Below are positions 7,884-15,240 of a stretch of DNA of 64,000 bases, piece by piece. Each line of letters starts with the position of its first letter. Within the stretch, counting starts at the first letter, position 1. The translations under genes were made by a program, and so were the position numbers. The notes under the pieces were generated by a model. It was not told the DNA's origin and made no database searches. It saw nothing but the letters and a program-made list of their open reading frames with translations. The stretch is from the NCBI RefSeq assembly GCF_030252425.1, contig NZ_CP126994.1:4273001-4337000 (forward strand). The letters are read 5' to 3'. The stretch comes from Acidisoma sp. PAMC 29798. GTDB lineage: Bacteria > Pseudomonadota > Alphaproteobacteria > Acetobacterales > Acetobacteraceae.

Positions 7884-8308
7884 GCGGCCGGCGCGGCGTA
7901 GGCCGCCGGAACCTGATCGGGGGCGCTTCGATGCTCATCCTGATGGCGGCCGAGGCAGGTGTCGCTAAGGCAGAGGAGTTGGACGGGCAGCTCCTGGCGC
8001 TCTGTGCCGAATACCACGAGAAGGAGGACGAATTCGATCGTCTCTCTGATATCTTCGACGCCCTTGACCGCGCAGATCCCGAACACCGCAGGATTGATGC
8101 GGTCTTCACTCCTCTGGTTGGTCGCATCCACGAAATCCGGGACGAGGTGTCGGAAATTGCTGCCCGGACGCCTGAAGGGTTGCGAGCGAAGGCGAAGGTG
8201 TCCCTAAGGGAATTGGCGCATGGCGGCAACCTTGGTGGCGGACCTGCCAACGAAGCGGACCGTGTCGTCTGGTCGCTGTGCTGCGACCTGCTGGGGAGGG
8301 CAGCGTGA
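7880..8308 (+). CDS. Hypothetical exported-type protein, paralogue of the next gene
   Basis: 142 aa from a GTG. The N-terminus has a twin-arginine-like signal (GRRNLIGGASMLILMAAEAG, cleavage around VAKA). The rest is a helical hairpin with LLALCAEYHEKEDEFDRLSD and a conserved-type EIAARTPEGLRAKAKVSL segment. The next gene repeats this plan (RR signal, then EIALAAATTPQGIRAKCAAA), so the two are tandem paralogues. Homologous-looking proteins are common in alphaproteobacterial prophages. Function unknown. Confidence 0.65.
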   Translation: MSGRRGVGRRNLIGGASMLILMAAEAGVAKAEELDGQLLALCAEYHEKEDEFDRLSDIFDALDRADPEHRRIDAVFTPLVGRIHEIRDEVSEIAARTPEGLRAKAKVSLRELAHGGNLGGGPANEADRVVWSLCCDLLGRAA

Positions 8309-8796
8309 TGGCCACCACTCTCGGGCGCCGCGGCGCCATCGGAGCGGCAACCGCCCTCATGGCGACTGCGGCTACCGGCTCCCAGCCGGCATGCGCTGCT
8401 GCGGCAGATCCTGTGGTTGCGCTCTGGGCCAAGACCCAGGCCGTGAGCGCTGAACTTGATCGGGTCTCGGGTCGGCAAAACGACCTCAGGCTCCAGATCA
8501 TCGAACGGAACCCGACGCAACCACCGGGGGTTATGTTCGCAGATTGGTACAGAGGCGACCCTGATTTGCCTCGGTGCACGTCTCTTCGTGTTCTGAGCAA
8601 CAAGCTCTGCTCCCAAAGCTCCGATCTTTACGACGAAATCGCTCTTGCTGCGGCCACGACTCCGCAAGGCATTCGAGCAAAATGCGCGGCGGCCATCTCG
8701 CTGTTAGTGCTAGAGCCAGATCTGCGCGATGAGATGTCGTTCTACGATCTGGTGCTGAATGCCCTGCGCGAAGCGGCGGCGGGGAGTGCGGAATAA
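8308..8796 (+). CDS. Hypothetical exported-type protein, paralogue of the previous gene
   Basis: 162 aa from the ATG at 8308, which overlaps the previous stop (TGATG). Twin-arginine-like signal TLGRRGAIGAATALMATAAT with cleavage near ACAAA. The body has VVALWAKTQAVSAELDRVSG, a cysteine pair region (LPRCTSLRVLSNKLCSQSSD) and ATTPQGIRAKCAAAISLL, which matches the previous protein. The stop overlaps the following ATG. Function unknown; tandem duplication within the operon is clear. Confidence 0.65.
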   Translation: MATTLGRRGAIGAATALMATAATGSQPACAAAADPVVALWAKTQAVSAELDRVSGRQNDLRLQIIERNPTQPPGVMFADWYRGDPDLPRCTSLRVLSNKLCSQSSDLYDEIALAAATTPQGIRAKCAAAISLLVLEPDLRDEMSFYDLVLNALREAAAGSAE

Positions 8797-9047
8797 TGGG
8801 CGACGTTGTTCAGTTTCGCCGCAATCCGGCCGCTCCTGTCCGTCACATATTTGCGGAGCGCGAGATCCTCAGGGAAATGGCAGCCATTTGGCGGGCGGGC
8901 GGGCGGATCGCTCCCACGATGACGACGCCGAAACAGACGTCGGACTTTCTCTGCGGACAGATTCAACAGATCGCTGATAACCTCGGCATAGATGTTGAGG
9001 CACCGTTCCGGCGCACGACACCCGCGCCTAAGCCGACGGAGGGGTGA
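8796..9047 (+). CDS. Hypothetical small protein
   Basis: 83 aa, beginning MGDVVQFRRNPAAPVRHIFA. Cytoplasmic, mixed helical (EILREMAAIWRAGGRIAP, SDFLCGQIQQIADNLGID), with a Pro/Thr tail. Short proteins that start with a xxVVQFRR motif are frequent in alphaproteobacterial mobile elements. Start and stop overlap or abut neighbours, supporting a real gene in the operon. Confidence 0.6.
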   Translation: MGDVVQFRRNPAAPVRHIFAEREILREMAAIWRAGGRIAPTMTTPKQTSDFLCGQIQQIADNLGIDVEAPFRRTTPAPKPTEG

Positions 9048-9050
9048 GGA

Positions 9051-9119
9051 ATGGGGCGCATCATCGCTCGCACGGCCGCAGGTAACGCCGCAGCATTGGC
9101 GAATGAGTGTGCCCGATGA
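9051..9119 (+). CDS. Possible 22-aa peptide bridging operon genes
   Basis: ATG three bases after the previous stop, with GGGTGAGGA just upstream; encodes MGRIIARTAAGNAAALANEC then AR, and its TGA overlaps the next ATG. It may be a genuine micropeptide or simply a translational coupling device. No homology known. Confidence 0.35.
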   Translation: MGRIIARTAAGNAAALANECAR

Positions 9120-9337
9120 ATCAGCGGACCCTCCGCGAGATGCGGCCCTCAATGCGCCAGCTTGCCGCTGTCCTCGCCGATACCCTCCGGCTGCAGTCCT
9201 GGCCGCGCCGGTGGGAACTGCTGAGCCTGGCCGGTCAGTTGGCCTGGCTGCGGGTGAAGATCACGTGGTTCCGGCTTCGTGAATACAAATCTTGTCGTTT
9301 CGAACCGCTGGAAGAGACTATCGATTGCTCCGCTTAA
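9116..9337 (+). CDS. Hypothetical small basic protein
   Basis: 73 aa from the ATG overlapping the preceding stop (MNQRTLREMRPSMRQLAAVL). Amphipathic helices with several Trp (SWPRRWELLSLAGQLAWLRV). Last gene of the plus-strand operon; its 3' end overlaps the convergent zinc-ribbon gene by 20 bp. Family not recognised. Confidence 0.5.
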   Translation: MNQRTLREMRPSMRQLAAVLADTLRLQSWPRRWELLSLAGQLAWLRVKITWFRLREYKSCRFEPLEETIDCSA

Positions 9338-9518
9338 GGGCATGCTTCTCGAACATGTCGACCTTCATTTCGTAGGTGAGTTTGTGCGTCTCTCCGCAAT
9401 TCTCACACTCAAATATTCGCATCGCCTTGACCCAGCGACCTGCCTTGAGCACGTCAAACTCGCAGTGCGGGCAGGTAATGACGAACAGCGCGTGAGATAG
9501 GTCTACTGGAAGCGCCAA
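9318..9518 (-). CDS. Small zinc-ribbon protein
   Basis: 66 aa with two CxxC knuckles: ITCPHCEFDVLKAGRW and IFECENCGETHKLTYE, 22 residues apart, a classic zinc ribbon. No other domain. A diverged second copy of the same gene, interrupted by a stop codon, lies at 14223-14414. Role unknown; such ribbons often bind nucleic acid or act as protein adaptors. Confidence 0.7.
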   Translation of the reverse strand: MALPVDLSHALFVITCPHCEFDVLKAGRWVKAMRIFECENCGETHKLTYEMKVDMFEKHALKRSNR

Positions 9519-9996
9519 TAGTTAGCACGGCATCGGGAGGGTCGGTCGATCAATGCTCGTCATCCGAGGCTCTTGGGTTCATAAATCATATTATAGGAAA
9601 CGCAGTGTCTGGCGTTTTGGATGCAGCTTGGATTGCAACGCTGGTAACTTCGGAACCATGCCGATTGCGTCATTACCCTTTAGACGGCCGAAATCGGCCA
9701 ATCACTGTTTGACCCCTCTTGCTCGGCTTTTCGGGGCAACCAGGATTAGTGCGATACTGATCGAATCAACCATTTCAGGCCCAGGTCCACCCCGCGTCTA
9801 TCGGGGGTATGGGGAGATGCATGCTCCTAGGCACCTCAACGCTGGCGGTGTCAGCCATGCTACGCGGCGCCGAAAGACGGGCGAGTTCATTTTCGGGTCG
9901 CGACAGGGCGCACCTATGAGAGCGCCCGAGATCAATCCCCAGATGCGGACGAAAGCGCCTGTTCAGCAGAGTAAGGCACATCAGGCAACCATTCGT
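9519..9996. other. ~480 bp without a supported gene
   Basis: A 149-codon plus-strand frame and a 68-codon minus-strand frame cross here but both have erratic composition and no ribosome site. A small part may hold the promoter of the zinc-ribbon gene. Nothing else seen. Confidence 0.5.
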
Positions 9997-10569
9997 TCAT
10001 GACCTCAGACAATGTTTAAGCCGAGCAAGGTCCCGTTTTATCCATGATTTCATGGTCGCGATGGGAACCCGATGTTGCGCAGCGAGGTCGATGCGGGACA
10101 CGCCATCAACGTAAGCGCTCGTCAATATAGCGCGGCGGTGGGGCTCCAATATCTTTAGGCATCGATGAAGTGCTTGGGCTTCAACATCCCCGATCAGTTG
10201 GGTGAGGGCATCGGCCGAGGCGTCTTTCTGGTCTGGAGCGGCCGTCACCGGTTTTTCTCGCCACCGGGGTCGCTTTATGTCGAGCGCTCGATACCGAACA
10301 ATACTGGTCAACCAAGCCCCGGCATCGCCGCGCTGCGCGTCAAACGTCGCCGCATGCGTCCAGACCTGCAACAACGTGTCATGCACAGCGTCAGCCGCCA
10401 AGTCTGCGTCATCCGTGATGCGCATAGCTAATCTCGTCAAACGCCACGCTTGGGCGATGTAGAGGTCACGGAATGCCGATGCATCGCCCGACGCACAACG
10501 GCGGAGAAGCGCGCTCAGCATCTCCTCTGTGGTGGTAGAGGTTTGCTGCCGAGGTTCAGGCGTCATCAT
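9997..10569 (-). CDS. ECF-type RNA polymerase sigma factor
   Basis: 190 aa. Sigma region 2 at ~28-95 (FRDLYIAQAWRLTRLAMRIT, DLAADAVHDTLLQVWTHAA then GAWLTSIVRYRALDIKR) and sigma region 4 at ~130-188 (CLKILEPHRRAILTSAYVDG then RIDLAAQHRVPIATMKSWIK). Resembles the SigK-like ECF group. ECF factors normally pair with an anti-sigma gene next door; none is recognisable here, so control is unknown. Within the island it could switch on the adjacent small stress genes. Confidence 0.88.
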   Translation of the reverse strand: MMTPEPRQQTSTTTEEMLSALLRRCASGDASAFRDLYIAQAWRLTRLAMRITDDADLAADAVHDTLLQVWTHAATFDAQRGDAGAWLTSIVRYRALDIKRPRWREKPVTAAPDQKDASADALTQLIGDVEAQALHRCLKILEPHRRAILTSAYVDGVSRIDLAAQHRVPIATMKSWIKRDLARLKHCLRS

Positions 10570-10610
10570 ACCTAGTAACGCCGCAGATCAATGACGGATG
10601 CGGAACAAAC

Positions 10611-10904
10611 CTATTCGCCAGGGCGGGTCCGGCACCAGGTGTCCCTTAACCCCGCTGCTTCGAGCAAGCCAGGCTCGCACAGCTTCAGCATCGTCGCCGT
10701 CGCACCAAAGTTCCCGCAGGCGGTGCAGCGCACGCCGACCATGGCAAATTCCATGAGCATCGTGGCGCCGTGCTTTCGGATCAGCCGATCGATTGGAATA
10801 GCGCCCAGGTGGCCGCATTTGGTGCATTCGCCATCCTGACCCAGCCGACCGGGGCAACCCTGAGGCTGGCGAGCTGCGGCTGACGGTTCGGATCCTTCCC
10901 GCCC
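10611..10904 (-). pseudogene. Zinc-ribbon protein, apparently frameshifted
   Basis: The minus-strand frame ending at 10611 contains two CxxC pairs, GECTKCGHLGAIPIDRLIRK and MVGVRCTACGNFGATATMLK, a treble-clef or ribbon protein of a type common in alphaproteobacterial islands. The only start with a ribosome site (GGGAGA) is the ATG at 10904 (MGGKDPNRQPQLASLRV), which is in a different frame by one base and would stop before the second CxxC. Either one base has been lost or gained around 10840-10860, or translation begins far upstream inside the previous gene. A frameshift is preferred. Confidence 0.5.
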
Positions 10905-10932
10905 ATGGCGCCGTCTCCCGCGGTCCGGCCGC

Positions 10933-11235
10933 CTAGTTTCCCACAGGCTCTGCCTCTCGGTCAGGCCGCACGCCTTTGCCCATTGGTGGGAGAGATGACG
11001 CCAGCGCAATCGGCGTAGGCGGCTTACGAAGGACGATGTAATTCGATCGCCGGAGTGCCGTGATGACCTGCTCGGCCATGATCTCCGCATCGAGCCGGTC
11101 CGTCCGGTGCGCGGATCTCCGACCAAGGCTCTGAATAGCCATGCGAAACGTCAGGATAAGATCGGCTTCGACGGGGTGCCGGAGGTCCGCGGGGATCGGT
11201 CTGGTCTCGGTCACAGGTGCTGGCCTCCTCGCCAC
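10933..11235 (-). CDS. Hypothetical cytoplasmic protein
   Basis: 100 aa; start at a GTG, or at the GTG seven codons later (11214), which has GAGGAGG nine bases upstream. Helical middle (ADLILTFRMAIQSLGRRSAH then RLDAEIMAEQVITALRRSNY) and a Pro-rich tail. Upstream of and co-directional with the zinc-ribbon remnant, 28 bp apart. Family not recognised. Confidence 0.55.
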   Translation of the reverse strand: MARRPAPVTETRPIPADLRHPVEADLILTFRMAIQSLGRRSAHRTDRLDAEIMAEQVITALRRSNYIVLRKPPTPIALASSLPPMGKGVRPDREAEPVGN

Positions 11236-11401
11236 GGATTAGAACAAAGCACGAACAGTCCGGCAATGGGAGTCCAAATCGTTAAGGCTGGCGCCGAGTG
11301 GCTCCATGTCTGAGCTATTGCGCTCTGAAGATGGACGTTACACCGATTGGCGCGCACAACTCCCTGTATTGAAAAAGTTTTCTATACCAGGGAGGCACTC
11401 G

Positions 11402-11782
11402 ATGGCTGACCATGGCTACCACCCTCGTATCCTGATTGTTGAAGATGAGGCGCTGGTGGCGATTGTGATCGCGGAGCAGCTGACCGACCTAGGCTATGAA
11501 GTGGTGACCGTGGCGACGGTCAAGCAAGCCTTGGCCAATCTGAAGCCGGAACATCGCCTTGACGCGGCGCTTCTCGATCTACAACTCGAGGGCGAGCAGA
11601 GTTTTGCCGTCGGGGATGCCCTCGTAGAGCGGAGAGTGCCGTTCGCCTTCATGACGGGGTTTGGACCCAGCGGCCTCAAAGGGACGCGCTTCTTCGACGT
11701 GCCTGTTCTAGCGAAGCCCTTCAGATTTGAGGAACTGAAAAGATCCCTCCTTGGCCTGCTCGCGGCTCCCGGCCTTCGCTAA
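11402..11782 (+). CDS. Single-domain response regulator (CheY-like)
   Basis: 126 aa from the ATG at 11402 with GGGAGG upstream; the frame is open further 5' but that part is not regulator-like. One receiver domain: RILIVEDEALVAIVIAEQL (acidic pair), phosphoacceptor Asp in DAALLDLQLEG, Thr in FAFMTGFGPSG and the conserved Lys in PVLAKPFRFEELKRSL. No output domain, so it acts by protein contact. No histidine kinase is in the window. Confidence 0.88.
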   Translation: MADHGYHPRILIVEDEALVAIVIAEQLTDLGYEVVTVATVKQALANLKPEHRLDAALLDLQLEGEQSFAVGDALVERRVPFAFMTGFGPSGLKGTRFFDVPVLAKPFRFEELKRSLLGLLAAPGLR

Positions 11783-11974
11783 GAGGCCCAGTCCGCGACC
11801 TTGTACCGTCATGGCATCGTTTCGCCTGATTATTTGTTATTTTAACGCAACTAGATAGTTAAGACGTAGCAACAAACAGTTTGCCCCGGCCACTTGCAGA
11901 TAGTCTCTTTAACGTGTTTCGCTATTCGACTTAAATCGGTCTCTTTTCTAGCGTAACCTTCTAGGCTTTCAGTC

Positions 11975-12345
11975 ATGACCGATGTGACGCGTATTCTTGT
12001 TGTGGAGGATGACCATCTACTTCGCATGATAGCCGTTGGTGTGCTGGAGGAAGAGGGCTTCGAGGTATTCGAGGCCCACGATGGCGATGCCGCCGTGATA
12101 CATCTAACCGACCAGGCTTCTTCCATGCTGTGTTCACCGACGTCCAAATGCCTGGGAAGTTGGACGGCATTGGAGTCGCCCACCACGCACGCAGCATTCA
12201 TCCTGGCATCCCGGTAATCATCGTGTCTGCCTTCGCCCACAACCTCAGGGAACGGTTGGCTGAGCTCGCCCCTCCCATGCAGTTCTTCACGAAGCCCTAT
12301 CAGACCGCCGAGATCACAAAAGCTCTAAGGCGGCATAGGCAATAA
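11975..12345 (+). pseudogene. Response regulator receiver, frameshifted
   Basis: Begins MTDVTRILVVEDDHLLRMIA with a normal receiver N-terminus to about HLTDQASSM, then the frame derails. A second frame from about 12120 supplies the remainder: VFTDVQMPGKLDG (phosphoacceptor Asp), PVIIVSAFAHN and MQFFTKPYQTAEITKALRR (conserved Lys). One small indel near 12110-12128 explains this. Two receiver genes 190 bp apart suggests a former pair, now with one broken. Confidence 0.75.
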
Positions 12346-12405
12346 GCCATGCTGACGTCGCTTTTTCTATTTGGCAGGACAGGCGGTCTGGTGTCAGATG
12401 TCTAG

Positions 12406-12816
12406 ATGTCTCAGATCCTCCAGCAATATGCGGCGCTGCCAGTGACAGGACGTGAAGGGCGCTTCCAGGTCCTTCTGGTCACCTCGCGCGGTACCGGTCG
12501 ATGGATCATCCCCAAAGGCCACCCCGAGAAGAAAATGACACCTTCATCGGTTGCGGCACTTGAGGCTTTGGAAGAAGCGGGCGTTTCCGGCTCGATCGAA
12601 CCCGAGCCGCTCGGACGGTATCAATCGACGAAGCGCCTGCCGTCGGGTGAGGTAGTGGCATGCAACGTCACTGTCTTCCGATTGGACGTCTCAGAGCACC
12701 ATTCCAACTGGAAGGAGGACACTGAGCGTAAAAGGCTCTGGGTGCCTCTCATCCAAGCCGCTCGGTTTGTCGATGACGGCGGTCTTGGGACCTTCCTCGA
12801 CGAATTGAGCTTGTAG
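12406..12816 (+). CDS. NUDIX hydrolase
   Basis: 136 aa. Resembles the small NUDIX branch related to diphosphoinositol-polyphosphate hydrolases: FQVLLVTSRGTGRWIIPKGH, then the Nudix-box region KKMTPSSVAALEALEEAGV. Relative to G-x5-E-x7-R-E-U-x-E-E-x-G-U the box keeps the EExG metal ligands but the first Glu and the Arg are replaced, a change usual in this subgroup. It should hydrolyse a nucleoside-diphosphate-linked substrate in the cytoplasm; the substrate cannot be told. Confidence 0.8.
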   Translation: MSQILQQYAALPVTGREGRFQVLLVTSRGTGRWIIPKGHPEKKMTPSSVAALEALEEAGVSGSIEPEPLGRYQSTKRLPSGEVVACNVTVFRLDVSEHHSNWKEDTERKRLWVPLIQAARFVDDGGLGTFLDELSL

Positions 12817-13399
12817 GCGCCAAACAACGCATCTCAGTATCATTGATGTGTGGACGCTTTGTTCGATCGTGACCGTGAGGCCGCGGCCATGGGTGACGCC
12901 ACTAGAGCGTCATGAGCTCGTGGGGCGTCGTGCCCTCCGGCAGGAGCGAGATTAGAAGCTTTCCTAGCCACTATTCTCGTCCGCAGCCCATACCTGCCGC
13001 CATCGTGACTTCGCGGTCGCCAAACTTCACCCACGTATTCAGTGCTGCGGCGACGCCACTGACTATCGTAAGTCGTCGGCCCCTTGGGGCGCAGGGTCTT
13101 GTCAAGGCACCCTGACCGCAGCGCTAAATCCCAGACTGTCAAACGGGGCTCCGTGCGACGCGGAGAATCCCACTGTGAAGTTACCGACCTGCCACATTCA
13201 ACGGCCGGCATCATTAAAGGGTTCGCTCCCGCCAGAGCCGCGTCCGAAGCAGGAGGAAGCGAAAGAACCGCGAAATATGCATTGATCTACACATGACTGT
13301 TGCTTTGCCTAAGAACGGGTTGGGCGGAAGCTGTGGCCGCACCACTTACTATTATCTGAGAAGGCTCAGTCGCGCTTTTCAGACAATATGGAGAAAAAC
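12817..13399. other. ~580 bp without a supported gene
   Basis: Contains copy B of the dispersed 39-bp repeat (13043-13081). A 124-codon minus-strand frame spans most of it but lacks a ribosome site and is rich in Arg and Ser. The last ~80 bp should hold the promoter and leader of the PRC-barrel gene. Confidence 0.5.
13043..13081. repeat. Dispersed ~39-bp imperfect repeat, copy B
   Basis: Matches 1887-1925 with three mismatches in the same orientation. In the minus-strand frame it encodes PTTYDSQWRRRSTE against PTAYESQWRRRSIW in copy A; the substitutions are mostly conservative, hinting at former coding sequence. Confidence 0.5.
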
Positions 13400-13807
13400 A
13401 TGGCCAGTATCGAAAGTCGTGGCGACACCAGCGGCGAATTGATTGCCGCAAGCAATGTAAGCGGCACCAGCGTCTATGATACTGTCGGAGAAAAACTGGG
13501 CACAGTTTACGATGTTATGCTCAGTAAAGTCTCTGGCAGAGCTGAGTATGCCGTCATAAGTTTTGGCGGTTTCTTGGGAATGGGTGAACGCTACCATCCT
13601 CTTCCGTGGCATCAGCTCAGATATGATACCCAAGTTGGTGGGTATGTCGTTGACCTAGATCGCAATCAGCTTGAAGGCGCGCCGAACTACGAGTCTAGCG
13701 ATTTGCCTGCTTGGGATGATCGCCGCAGAACGGACATTGATACTTATTACGGGACTGGTGGGGGTTACGACACGGGCGGACTCGGTGAACGGCCGATGAA
13801 TGTCTGA
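13400..13807 (+). CDS. PRC-barrel domain protein
   Basis: 135 aa from the ATG at 13400; the ATG at 13388 contains the GGAG used by the later start. PRC-barrel at ~15-85: ASNVSGTSVYDTVGEKLGTV, DVMLSKVSGRAEYAVISFGG, FLGMGERYHPLPWHQLRYDT, GGYVVDLDRNQL. The tail is Gly/Tyr-rich (DTYYGTGGGYDTGG). Stand-alone PRC-barrel proteins are common in soil and plant-associated alphaproteobacteria, often stress-induced; the ligand is unknown. Confidence 0.85.
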   Translation: MASIESRGDTSGELIAASNVSGTSVYDTVGEKLGTVYDVMLSKVSGRAEYAVISFGGFLGMGERYHPLPWHQLRYDTQVGGYVVDLDRNQLEGAPNYESSDLPAWDDRRRTDIDTYYGTGGGYDTGGLGERPMNV

Positions 13808-13931
13808 TCGACCGCGCTCGTTATGCGGCGATCTCCTTCTCATCCGTGCCGACTCTCCCGTCTGCCGTTGGCGCGTTCAGGCGGCAAGGGCAGTCCTTAT
13901 GATGTGTGCGATCGATGATCGGCCTATTGCA

Positions 13932-14091
13932 TCACTGAACCGTCACGCCAGCAGGAGGCCCTTCATTAATCGCCCGTGCGCATGCTTCCGTGACAAGAGT
14001 CAGAAACTCTTCCAAAACCCGCGTTTCACGCTGGATTAGCCCTTCGCTGTCAATATGAACGACCCTTGGGCCTTCGCCTGCAAATTTCATC
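13932..14091 (-). pseudogene. Small unknown protein, likely frameshifted
   Basis: From the ATG at 14091 the minus strand encodes MKFAGEGPRVVHIDSEG and then, at a run of four G, leaves a second frame that gives LIQRETRVLEEFLTLVTEAC then ARAINEGPPAGVTVQ and a stop at 13932. Removing one G joins the two into a coherent 52-aa protein; as written the first frame stops after 21 residues. Family unknown. Confidence 0.42.
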
Positions 14092-14222
14092 ACGACCTGT
14101 CGCCTTCTTTTTCTTTCTTAACCTGGTACTATACACCCGTGTTGGGAATCCAGCGTTCGACCCGGGCGAATAGCCTCAAGGCTTAGAGCGAGCGTCGCGA
14201 CAGGCCCCGGGAGTTCGGCGAA

Positions 14223-14414
14223 TCAACCCAAATGGCCGTGCTTGCTGAACAGCGCTACTTTGTCTTCATACGTGAGACGTAATTTGCAGCCGCAACCCTC
14301 GCACTCGAAACTGCTGATCGATTTGAACCACATACCTCTTTTGGCTAATTCTTAGCCACACTGCTTGCATAGCAGGGTGACGTAGACGTTCAATAAGTTG
14401 CCTGAAAGCGCCAC
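14223..14414 (-). pseudogene. Second zinc-ribbon copy with in-frame stop
   Basis: Read from a GTG at 14414, the translation aligns along its length with the protein at 9318-9518: same MAL start, CxxC pair (LLCKQCG), then an in-frame TAA, then LAKRGMWFKSISSFECEGCG, LRLTYEDKVALFSKHG. The order CxxC ... KxGxW.K...FEC..CG...LTYE.KV..F.KH is shared. The TAA falls where the first copy has FD. So this is a paralogue inactivated by a nonsense codon, unless the stop is read through. Confidence 0.75.
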
Positions 14415-14546
14415 CGCCGCGACTCCAATTTTGTTGTCAGCTACAGTCTACCACATCGCCTCCCTTCGAACTCCGGCCCTGTAAGGCGTTTGGGGGGCAT
14501 CTGCGTTACCTTCTGACGTCTTCCGTCCTGTTGTTGCCCCCCTCGT

Positions 14547-14852
14547 ATGGAAAGGTTTCCGTCGTTGGCAGCAAAAGAAACAGCGTCCGCCGTACCATCC
14601 CGAGGTCTATACGCCCATATCAGCCTGGCTGGAGCCGAAGCTTTTCGTTGCGGCCACTTCGTGGAGAACAACCCGTGGCCTATGGGGAGCAACGAGCGAG
14701 CCGCGTGGGTCGCTGGTTGGCTCAATGCTCAAGCACTGGTTAAGCCTCCTGCTCAGCCTCCTGTGCCGCTCAAGGTCTCTGTCTCGAAGGCTCCTAAAGA
14801 CGACGGTTTATGGACGTCCGAGGAGCGCTCGCATCGGTTACGGCCTTCCTGA
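14547..14852 (+). CDS. RMF/CrpP-like small protein
   Basis: 101 aa; start uncertain. Residues ~25-60 read ISLAGAEAFRCGHFVENNPW then PMGSNERAAWVAGWLNAQ, the G-x-x-A-x-x-x-G....NP......R..W..GW pattern of the ribosome modulation factor family, also found in the phage and plasmid-borne CrpP group. The C-terminal 40 residues are Pro/Lys-rich and unrecognised. Might bind RNA or ribosomes; the reported ciprofloxacin activity of CrpP should not be assumed. Its 3' end overlaps the next small gene. Confidence 0.6.
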   Translation: MERFPSLAAKETASAVPSRGLYAHISLAGAEAFRCGHFVENNPWPMGSNERAAWVAGWLNAQALVKPPAQPPVPLKVSVSKAPKDDGLWTSEERSHRLRPS

Positions 14853-14953
14853 TTGTGCTCCCGTTCCTTTGGTTTTGGCGCAGGCTTCGGAAGAAGAAGG
14901 CACCGTTGCTGCTGCCGCCACCAGGCGGAACGCGCCGAGAGCCAACTCTCTAA
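14810..14953 (+). CDS. 47-aa single-pass membrane protein
   Basis: ATG inside the 3' end of the previous gene in another frame. Encodes MDVRGALASVTAFLIVLPFL followed by WFWRRLRKKK and a Pro/Arg tail: one transmembrane helix followed by a basic stop-transfer patch, so N-out/C-in orientation is expected. Overlap with neighbours and positive-inside pattern support it despite its size. Function unknown. Confidence 0.55.
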   Translation: MDVRGALASVTAFLIVLPFLWFWRRLRKKKAPLLLPPPGGTRREPTL

Positions 14954-14973
14954 ATTCCCTGTGAGGACTGGAC

Positions 14974-15216
14974 ATGGGCTTCCTGACGATGCTCGCCAGC
15001 GCGGGCCTTTCGGCTTTCTTCGGTTTCAGCAAAATGTCCTTTTACTGGGTCGTTGCAACGGCAGCGCTATGGATGATCGGTTACATCATGGCGAAACCGC
15101 AGGTGCTATCCCGAATCCGGCTAGCTCCCGTCTTCGTTCCCGTATCGCTCTATTGCTCGGTGCTTTTACCCAACGCTATCTGCTTTGGAATTGGTCACTT
15201 GATCGGACTAGCTTGA
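14974..15216 (+). CDS. Small multi-pass membrane protein
   Basis: 80 aa. Three hydrophobic segments: ~3-20 (FLTMLASAGLSAFFGFS), ~22-40 (SFYWVVATAALWMIGYIMA) and ~52-78 (PVFVPVSLYCSVLLPNAI then CFGIGHLIG). A TGAGGA ribosome site precedes the ATG. It lies 20 bp after the 47-aa membrane peptide, so the two may be co-expressed. Its 3' end converges on the polyvalent gene. Possibly holin-like by size, but no signature supports that. Confidence 0.55.
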   Translation: MGFLTMLASAGLSAFFGFSKMSFYWVVATAALWMIGYIMAKPQVLSRIRLAPVFVPVSLYCSVLLPNAICFGIGHLIGLA

Positions 15217-15240
15217 CCAACAAGGCCGATCATAATGGCG

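Noticed and set aside
9775-9981. Anti-sigma factor gene downstream of the ECF sigma gene
   Set aside because: The 68-codon frame has no zinc-binding anti-sigma motif or membrane helix and no ribosome site.
9553-10002. 149-codon plus-strand open frame
   Set aside because: Composition is erratic, there is no ribosome site, and no domain-like pattern; opposite the 3' end of the sigma factor gene.
12840-13214. 124-codon minus-strand open frame
   Set aside because: Arg/Ser-rich without a ribosome site; only the short repeat-derived stretch looks like former coding sequence.
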